A stretch of 64,000 bases of DNA from Epiperipatus broadwayi (lineage: Eukaryota > Onychophora > Udeonychophora > Euonychophora > Peripatidae): NCBI GenBank assembly GCA_028023455.1, contig JAQFVV010012435.1:2418001-2482000 (forward strand). Reading direction: 5' to 3'. Shown in pieces: positions 57,535-64,000 of this stretch; within the stretch, counting starts at the first letter, position 1; each line of letters starts with the position of its first letter. The notes under the pieces are model-generated. The model did no database searches and was not told the origin of the DNA. It was given only the letters and a program-made list of their open reading frames with translations. The translations under genes were made by a program, and so were the position numbers.

Positions 57535-57900
57535 AAGCTATCAAACACTGCCGCTAGAGGGCAGTTTAATTATTTACATTAATAATGCTTGAAAAGTTAT
57601 CTATAACATAAATTAAAGACCTTGACTATTGAGCATTAATTTTTATTATTTGATTTAATTTAGAAATGGATAGAAATAGCTCTGCTCTTAAGATTTAAAT
57701 ATCAGTTAATTTAAATAGATTTGCATAAATGTATCATCTGATCAGAAAATTCTTTCTTTGATTTAAGTTACTCAAAATATATTTTTATATAAAATCTTAG
57801 AGCATAGTGTACTACAAAAAGTTATCAAATATTGCAGCCAGATAGTAGTTTAATTAATTATATTAATAAAACTTATGATAAACTTTGGTAATTTATATGT
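57535..57900. repeat. Two diverged copies of a small repeat with a CTCF-core-like site
   Basis: AGCTATCAAACACTGCCGCTAGAGGGCAG.TTTAATTA (57532-57570) recurs as AGTTATCAAATATTGCAGCCAGATAGTAGTTTAATTA (57820-57857). The first copy's CCGCTAGAGGGCAG (57551-57564) fits the CTCF core closely. Confidence 0.5.
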
Positions 57901-57959
57901 AAGAAATTTGTGCACATATATGTATGCTTTATGAAGTATATAATATTAAAAATAAGCAA

Positions 57960-58805
57960 CACTTCCAGTTTTTAGTTATAAAGCTATCTCCAGACTCAAC
58001 AAAAATAACCATGATTATGATCCTTTGCACTGAAAATGCATTAATCCCAATTAATAACTGAAAGATGATGAATGACTTTTGAACTTTTTCTTGATTGGTA
58101 ATTGAGAATGTTTCTTTTTCATACTCTGTTGCTTAGTCTCAGACTAATAGAGATGAATTCATATACCCCATCCACTATAATAATAATTTGTTAAAGAATT
58201 TTTTATCTTCCTTAGAGCATTGGTTTAGATTTTATTTGCAGATGTATCCCATACTTACATTTATGCTCTTCTATGAATTGTTTCTGTACTTATTTCACCA
58301 AAACTTTTGAGACCAAAGTTTTTCATGGATAACTGCATAAGCAAAGCCGTGGCTGATTTGCAAGTAATTTGCCACATAATTCATTGTAACTCATCTATCT
58401 AACAGAATCACTTCATGTGCATGCTTGATGTCACCAGTTGTCATGACTGAACCTTATATGATCTTTCTTAAACCATTTAAACCATTTATACACACTTTTT
58501 CATGACAAATATTTTCTCCATAATGTGCACAATATCTTTAATAAATATTGGCAACAGACATAGTCTCAAACCACATGAAAAAATGAATCCCTGCATGTTA
58601 CTCTTCTTTCATGTAATGTGTGACTGTCATTAGTTCTCATACTGCAGTCACATTTAAAACAACATAACACATTCAGAACAGTGCAGCATTAATTGGGAAT
58701 ACATGCTCTCATACCAAAAGTTCTAATAAGACAGTTCAGACAATAGAAGCTTTAATATAATCAGAATGTAAATAATTTTGGACTCACCCTCATATAGATG
58801 TAAAT
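57960..58805 (-). pseudogene. Mariner-like transposase relic, N-terminal two thirds
   Basis: Minus strand from a terminus-like TGAGGGTGAGTCCAAAATTA at about 58794: a degenerate helix-turn-helix (CHEKVCINGLNGLRKI for the mariner KTVYRWFKRF block), then VTMNYVANYLQISHGFAYAVIHEKL (mariner VTVDEVANYLQISHGSAYEIIH), VQKQFIEEHK, and a decayed ATEYEKETFSITNQEKVQKS (the HHYEPESK..W..PTSP region) near 58100. Other end not found. It is distinct from the copy at 41215. Confidence 0.7.
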
Positions 58806-58809
58806 TTAC

Positions 58810-60165
58810 AAATTTTTAGTTTTTGTATATTCATTTTTTTTTCAAACAATACATTTCCATGGATAAGAAATGAGGAATACTCTATACACAAAAATAACAC
58901 TCTATTGATGTAAATAGGAGAGAGACTACAGTATGACTATTGTATAAATAAAAATAAATCAGGCTTTATAATTATTTATTCTTAATTTAAAAGTGAAAAT
59001 AGCTAATAGATGCAAATCAAACCATTTTTCAATAACACAAGATTATATCATAAGAAATTCTCTTGTAATATTTTGATGCAAAACTATTTTTAATTACAAA
59101 AAGAAAATAAAGTTTGTGTCTACAATAGTTTATAAAAAACTTAATGAACAATTATATATATAGTTTTTCAATTAATTCTTACATCAACATATACATCTTA
59201 CAAATAGAAATAAATTGACTCAATTCAATTAAGTGTCATACTTTAATTTTCCATCTTTATATACATCTTCATCAAAGTAAATATTTGGAAACAAAATATT
59301 AATAATTAATATTTATTTTGTTAGGAAAGAAAAGCTAAGTTTGAAATTATGTGGTATAAGAATTAACATATCCAGAAAAAACCCCCCCGAAAACTACAAT
59401 TATATCTCTTTTTTATTATTTTGTGTAAAATAAAGAAGGGAATAAACTTCCAGTCTGATGCTCTTTACAAAGTTACATGTATTCACCTGTGAATATATGT
59501 AGATTTGTAAGGATCATGCCAGAGGCTTATCCCTTCTCTATATTACATTTGTAATTGGCATTATATAAATAGACTATTTTGTGTAAAATATATTTAGAAT
59601 ATTAATTATGTTTTAATTTTAAAACTAACATATGTAAATGTATATTTTATGAATAAATTTAAAATTAAGAAATTTTAAAATGGTTAAATTTTTTTTTTAA
59701 TGTTAATTATTATACTTTCTTAACTTTATGATGTTTATGTTATGTTATTTTATAGAGCATTTAATATTTTTTATGCTGTTACATGAAGTTTTTGTGAAAA
59801 TTGCATCTTCAGCAGATGCATACAAAAGTCAATATTATGTTTTCAATTATGCAGCAGTTAAATTATTTTAAATGTCTCCAGATTAACTCAGTTTCATGTG
59901 AATTAAATTCCAATATTTTAAAAGAATTAAAATATTTTAAAATTTTATTTATGAAAGTTATTAAATGTAGTGCAAATAATACACTTTTTGCAAATAATAA
60001 ATTTGGAATGTTTTGGATGATAAAATCTGATTTGTGATTTTGATGTATGCCAATAAATGATTTCCAAATGATCCTTATCTATACTTTTTAATAATTTGTT
60101 TTTGTCATTTTTCTATATCCATTATTTTTTCTAGTACCTTAAAAATGAATTACTTGTATTTATGT
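58810..60165. other. AT-rich spacer, nothing recognised
   Basis: Frame 59801-60037 shows no motif. Confidence 0.45.
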
Positions 60166-60169
60166 ATTG

Positions 60170-60435
60170 GACTATTCCCAACATCTAATATAAAGTATTG
60201 AATGTCTTTAGAAAAATTAATCTTTATTTAAATTTTCAAAGTACATCCACCTATTAGTAATAGCACTCAGGTTAGTATATGCACAGAGTTTCAAGAAGTA
60301 TTATTCTCCTCTCTTCAGGTATTGCTGGCCTGACCAGTGACAGTACTAACATGGGGATGGAACCTGAACCCTTAGATTCTTGAATAATTTTAAGATAAAA
60401 CTCTAATCAATTAAGCCATCCTGCCAAAGGGACTG
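60170..60435 (-). mobile_element. Family D tRNA-derived SINE, copy D1
   Basis: Minus strand: tRNA-like head ATGGCTTAATTGATTAGAG (A-box) and CAGGTTCCATCCCC (B-box), then a body with AGCAATACCTGAAGAGAGGA...CTTCTTGAAACTCTGTG, ending TTTCTAAAGACATTCAATAC near 60190. Normal SINE order (head 5'). The CTGAAGA...GAAAC block at 60281-60320 looks like a hammerhead core. Confidence 0.65.
60281..60320 (-). ncRNA. Hammerhead-core-like block in SINE D1
   Basis: CTGAAGA, a stem-capable GAGGA...TTCTT (G-U rich), GAAAC, TCT, GT, then G where a hammerhead needs A, C or U. Stem I not convincing. In D2 the core is CTGTAGA..GAAG and in D3 CTGAAGA..AAAA. Possibly derived from a PLE-type ribozyme. Confidence 0.25.
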
Positions 60436-60439
60436 CATG

Positions 60440-61285
60440 TGATAATTTGAAACATATAACTATAATTGAAGAATATGAAAACCAAATAATGGAAAGACAC
60501 TGTACATATTACTAATGCATAGAACACCCAATATCAGTTGCACATTGCTAATATTCAATGGGAAGGACACAAATATATATGATAGCTTTTTGTGGATATC
60601 AACAGAAGCTTGAGAAAGTAAATAAAAACTAATTTTCAAACAAACATATTTAACTAAGATAGCTATGTGGTTTTTTGAAAGTTTATGATGATAATATTTT
60701 AGTTGTAATTATATGGCACATTATTTCCATTGTTCTGTCTGACTATAATAGCCCTGTGAATGTACATATATACATAAAATTTATGATGTTGTAAATAAAG
60801 TTAAACATTTATTGTAATTATAGTTAGACAGGAAATGAATAAATTCTCCCTAACAGTAAACATTCTAAAAAATTTACATATGCAAAACATGCAAGTGAAA
60901 TTATTCTAAAGCTAATGATAATATATTTAGGTTTATGGGAAATATGAAAATGATATATAAACTTCAGAAATCTACTCTAGTGTATATAATATAGGCAAAT
61001 GGACTCATGTCAAAGTTTAGAATGGTGAAAAGAAACATATACAAGTACCAATATTATATAAGTGAGTGTGTGAAGAAGTTATAATCATATCTTAAGATTA
61101 ATTTGGACTTAGAGACAATAATTTAAATTTCTAAAAGGATTGCAAATGTATTTAATTTAATTCTTGTACATATATATTTGTTTGGTTTTGAGTTAATAAA
61201 CATTTATTGTTAAGTTTACTTTTTTATAATAAAGTTTACCAATTCTTTCCCAACTAGTATTGTCAGTAATATCCCTAAATATCTA
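60440..61285. other. AT-rich spacer, nothing recognised
   Basis: No supported feature. Confidence 0.45.
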
Positions 61286-61289
61286 ACAT

Positions 61290-61535
61290 CTATCTTTTAA
61301 TATTAATTGTTAAATGTCTTTAGAAAAATACACACTTTATTTAAACTTTTTAGTTACATTCAATTAGTAATAATAGGACACGGGTTATTATATAACACAA
61401 TACTTCAAGAAGTATTACAGCCTTTTCTTCTACAGGTATTGCTGAATTAACAAAGAATAGTTCTAGCATGTGAATCAAACTTGAAACTTTGTGATTCACG
61501 AATATTGAACTTAAGAGATACTCTAACTATACTTA
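61290..61535 (-). mobile_element. Family D tRNA-derived SINE, copy D2
   Basis: Aligns with D1 through CAGCAATACCTG.AGA, TAATACTTCTTGAA, and the end TTTCTAAAGACATTTAAC. Its tRNA-like head has B-box-like AGTTTGATTCACATGC. More diverged than D1. Confidence 0.6.
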
Positions 61536-61617
61536 TTTATTAAAATCCTCTTGATTAAGACCTATTGTTTATTTTGCAATACTTGTCAAGAGTTATTCAA
61601 AAGTTCTAAATCCTCTT

Positions 61618-61748
61618 TAGAAGACTCTTTTTTTTAAGTGTCATAGCATCGGCCGGGACGCAAACCCGCGACCCAGGCAACTGCCTGCCAGTGTAAGGCA
61701 GTCGCGCTGACCTCTCAACCATCAATGCAAGACTAGAAGACTCTTTTT
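61618..61748 (-). mobile_element. Family C SINE, copy C6
   Basis: Minus strand GTCTTGCATTGATGGTTGAG ... CGCGGGTTTGCGTCCCGG ... GATGCTATGACACTT then A-run. TAGAAGACTCTTTTT flanks at 61618-61632 and 61734-61748. Confidence 0.85.
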
Positions 61749-61749
61749 C

Positions 61750-62650
61750 TAGTCAGGGATTTTAAGCACATAGTGGAATTAATCAAAAATAGGAAAGTTG
61801 AAGAAACTAACATATTGGTAAGCTTTGATGTGGAAAACTTCCTCACAAATATAGCCTGTGATGAAGATTTGTCTATTGTGAGAAAAAGATTGCATATTAA
61901 TAAGAACTTACAAGTCAGAACATTTTCTTCCTGTTGATAGTGTAATTTAATTTAACATTCTGAATAACAACTACATTCAATATAACACAGCATTCTTCCA
62001 ATAAAATAAATTGATATCTAAGAACTAATAAATGATATCCCTGTTTAGCAACATTCATTTATATGAAAGAACTTGAAACCACATCCATAAATTTTCATAT
62101 TCACTTATAGTCTGACATAATTATATTAATGATACCTTCATTGTATGAGTATATGTTGAAGCAGTATTACAAACATCATAGATATACATCAGTAACATAT
62201 CCCTTTCAATTATGTTCACGATGGAATTACATATGCTTGTGATAAAGCTTTCTCATGGCAAAATCAAAACTGCAATTTGCCGAATCCTCCCTCTTCCCAC
62301 ATAGCAAAATACTTAACATGTCTATTCATTAGTGACAGAAATACAAAAGATGGACTTATACTTTTATTATAAAACAGAGCAAAAGTTTGTTCAGAAGACA
62401 GTGATTTGGAAAAAAAAGATCTATATAGAACAAATTTTCTTGAAGAATGGTAAAACAACAAATAATAAAAAAAAACATCAAAAAATAGAAGAATTGTAGA
62501 TACTATATATTATCTGTGGGTACCAAGGAAAGTAGATAAACTAAAAAAATCTGCATTAATATAACATCAGGACAATTCTATGCCCCCATAGCACATTATA
62601 AAGAATATGAATCGCTACCAAAATTTAAACTTGAAAAGCCAAACAAAGAG
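61750..62650 (+). pseudogene. Penelope-like reverse transcriptase and linker relic
   Basis: ILVSFDVENFLTNIACDEDL (61821-61880) is the PLE palm motif A region (SFDVVSLFTNIP), followed by VRKRLHINKNLQVRT and a shifted LNNNYIQYNTAFFQ. NDTFIV (eroded YVDDTF, motif C) and IMFTMELHML come near 62130-62235, then NRAKVCSEDSDLEKKDLYRT (62370-62429), a linker block before the endonuclease. The same strand leads into the inverted pair at 62690-63490, so both may belong to one insertion. Confidence 0.75.
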
Positions 62651-62790
62651 AACTAAATCTATAAAATGCCATGTTTTAATGATATATATATATAAACCAA
62701 ACTGCCTAACACTATACTAGCAAAAATAAAAATGCAAAACCATAAAACAATACAATACTAGATTAAATCCAAAATTTTACCAAAATCCTT

Positions 62791-62834
62791 GCACAACCAT
62801 GGTTTCATCTACTACAAATAGACCTTCTCAAGTG
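62791..62834 (-). ncRNA. Hammerhead-like fold, P3 left copy
   Basis: Stem I CAC/GTG, TTGAGAAG, stem II GTCTA/TAGAT, GAAA, stem III ACC-AT-GGT, T. Stems form well; the core differs from CTGANGA. Confidence 0.4.
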
Positions 62835-63373
62835 AAAATCAAACTAAAGGAAATAACATATATTATACAAACAAACAAACCTTCCCATAATTCATTTCAA
62901 ACTCCACCTTCCCTTAATATCAAAAGAAATCTTCATAAAATTGATAGCCTCAGAATCAAGAAGTTTTATCTCAACGTCTCCTTTATTTTTCTTTTTAACT
63001 CATTCTTTTCATAAAAAATAACCGAAGAGTTGTCAAACAATATTGTATGACCTGTATTCAATTCATGAATATATAAACCTGAGTTAAGATACCTATATTT
63101 AACTCTACTCATATGAACCTTAACCCTCAGCTTTATTTATTCATGAATTGAATACAGGTCAGAGAATATTGTTTGACAATGCTTCGGTTATTTTTTATGA
63201 AAAGAATGAGTTAAAAAGAAGAATAAAGGAGACTTTGATGATAAAACTTCTTGATTCTGAGGCTATCAATCTTATGAAGATTTCTTTTGATATTAAGGGA
63301 AGGTGGAGTTTGAAATGAATTATGGGAAGGATTGTTTGTTTGTATATATATGTTATTTCCTTTAGTTTGACTT

Positions 63374-63419
63374 TTACTTGAGAAGGTTTATTTGTAGTAG
63401 ATGAAATCATGGTTGTGTA
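63374..63419 (+). ncRNA. Hammerhead-like fold, P3 right copy
   Basis: As the left copy, with one stem II change (GTTTA for GTCTA, leaving a U-G pair) and stem III ATC-AT-GGT. Confidence 0.4.
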
Positions 63420-63499
63420 AGGATTTGGGTAAAATTTTGGATTTAATCTAGTATTGTATTGTTTTGTGGTTTTGCATATATATATATATATAGGTGAAA

Positions 63500-63885
63500 C
63501 TAGTCATCAAAATGTAATTAAAAGAATACAAATTTGATGATTAGAAATAAAAGAACAGATGTATCTGAAGTGGCAGACCATGCATACACCAATGAACATG
63601 CATATGATTGGGAAAACTAAAAAATGTCACATAAACAGGAAAAGATATAAAGAAAAAAATTTAAAGATGCTGTTCACACGATAGTAAATCATAATATTTA
63701 AAAACCATTCACTGATGTTTCTCTTAAAAAATATTACAGAAATCAGGAGAATTTTCATAGATAACTATATAATTTTTTTATTGACTGTTACCTTTAATAG
63801 AATATTCTAATTGGGTAAAAAAATCACCTTATAAGTATTATTCTTGAATCTAAAGATATTGGCTCTATTTCTATGCTAGTGCATC
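63500..63885. other. AT-rich spacer, nothing recognised
   Basis: No supported feature. Confidence 0.45.
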
Positions 63886-63889
63886 ATAG

Positions 63890-64000
63890 CTCAGATCCAT
63901 GAGAACTGAAGAAGATGGAATAATAATCCTCAAAATGTTGTGTTATATACTAACCTGTGTACTTACCACCATACCTGTAGAAAATATTTGAAATGTTTAA
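63890..64000 (+). mobile_element. Family D SINE fragment, copy D3, at window end
   Basis: AACTGAAGAAGATGGAATAA..TCAAAATGTTGTG and TATATACTAACCTGTG match the D1 body in plus orientation. It may continue beyond the window. Confidence 0.45.

Larger units (their letters stand above)
62690..63490. mobile_element. Penelope-like family P3 inverted pair (head-to-head)
   Basis: Left arm about 62711-63075 (minus) and right arm about 63120-63476 (plus) are close inverted copies. The right arm encodes FYEKNELKRRIKETLMIKLL followed by DSEAINLMKISFDIKG and RWSLK-stop, a PLE endonuclease C-terminus; the left arm encodes the same in reverse. 3' untranslated parts with a hammerhead-like block run outward into (TA)n tracts (62682, 63477). 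The frames 62799-63014 (plus) and 63195-63410 (minus) are antisense to the real coding sense. Confidence 0.75.

Overview
The window is strongly AT-rich, eukaryotic, intergenic DNA built almost entirely of decayed or recent mobile elements. I found no host protein gene, no rRNA and no genuine tRNA gene. Metazoan retroelements (Penelope-like, RTE and other LINEs), hAT and mariner DNA transposons, tRNA-derived SINEs and a (TTAGG)n array point to an animal. The TTAGG pentamer, the usual arthropod telomere unit, together with a LINE that resembles elements I know from ticks, suggests an arthropod, possibly a chelicerate. That placement is inference.

Layout. 0.2-1.1 kb: three copies of a hammerhead-ribozyme-bearing repeat (family A). 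1.9-2.4 kb: LINE C-terminal scrap. 4.7-6.5 kb: two inverted family A copies around a perfect Penelope-like (PLE) palindrome. 7.4-10.8 kb: two head-to-head PLE pairs on either side of a ~550-bp (TTAGG)n array. 13.6-30 kb: family B foldback elements, an RTE LINE, short tRNA-like SINEs (family C) and a second PLE family as an inverted pair. 31.8-35.3 kb: more family A, then the longest open frame of the window (a 431-codon LINE 3' half). 38-45 kb: a GC-richer unclassified block, a mariner, more family B and an orphan insertion with a 19-bp target duplication. 46.5-49 kb: hAT-derived elements, including a SPIN-like copy with a perfect 8-bp target duplication. 50-56 kb: the fullest family B copy, a hAT transposase relic, a second LINE copy and a SINE cluster. 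58-64 kb: a mariner, family D SINEs, a PLE reverse-transcriptase relic and a third PLE inverted pair.

The main theme is hammerhead ribozymes combined with head-to-head inverted insertion. Six family A copies each carry a 44-nt block that folds as a hammerhead (core CTGATGA in six of six, GAAA in five of six) with a compensatory change in stem I. Family B carries a second hammerhead with compensatory changes in stems I and II. The 3' regions of all the PLE families show a related but non-canonical fold. PLE pairs, family B and one or two family A pairs share one topology: two truncated copies joined at their 5' ends with 3' ends outward. I infer that families A and B may be non-autonomous elements using the PLE machinery. 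Hammerheads in PLEs and in some SINE-like elements are established. The specific families, the tRNA-like/hammerhead combination and the shared topology deserve a check.
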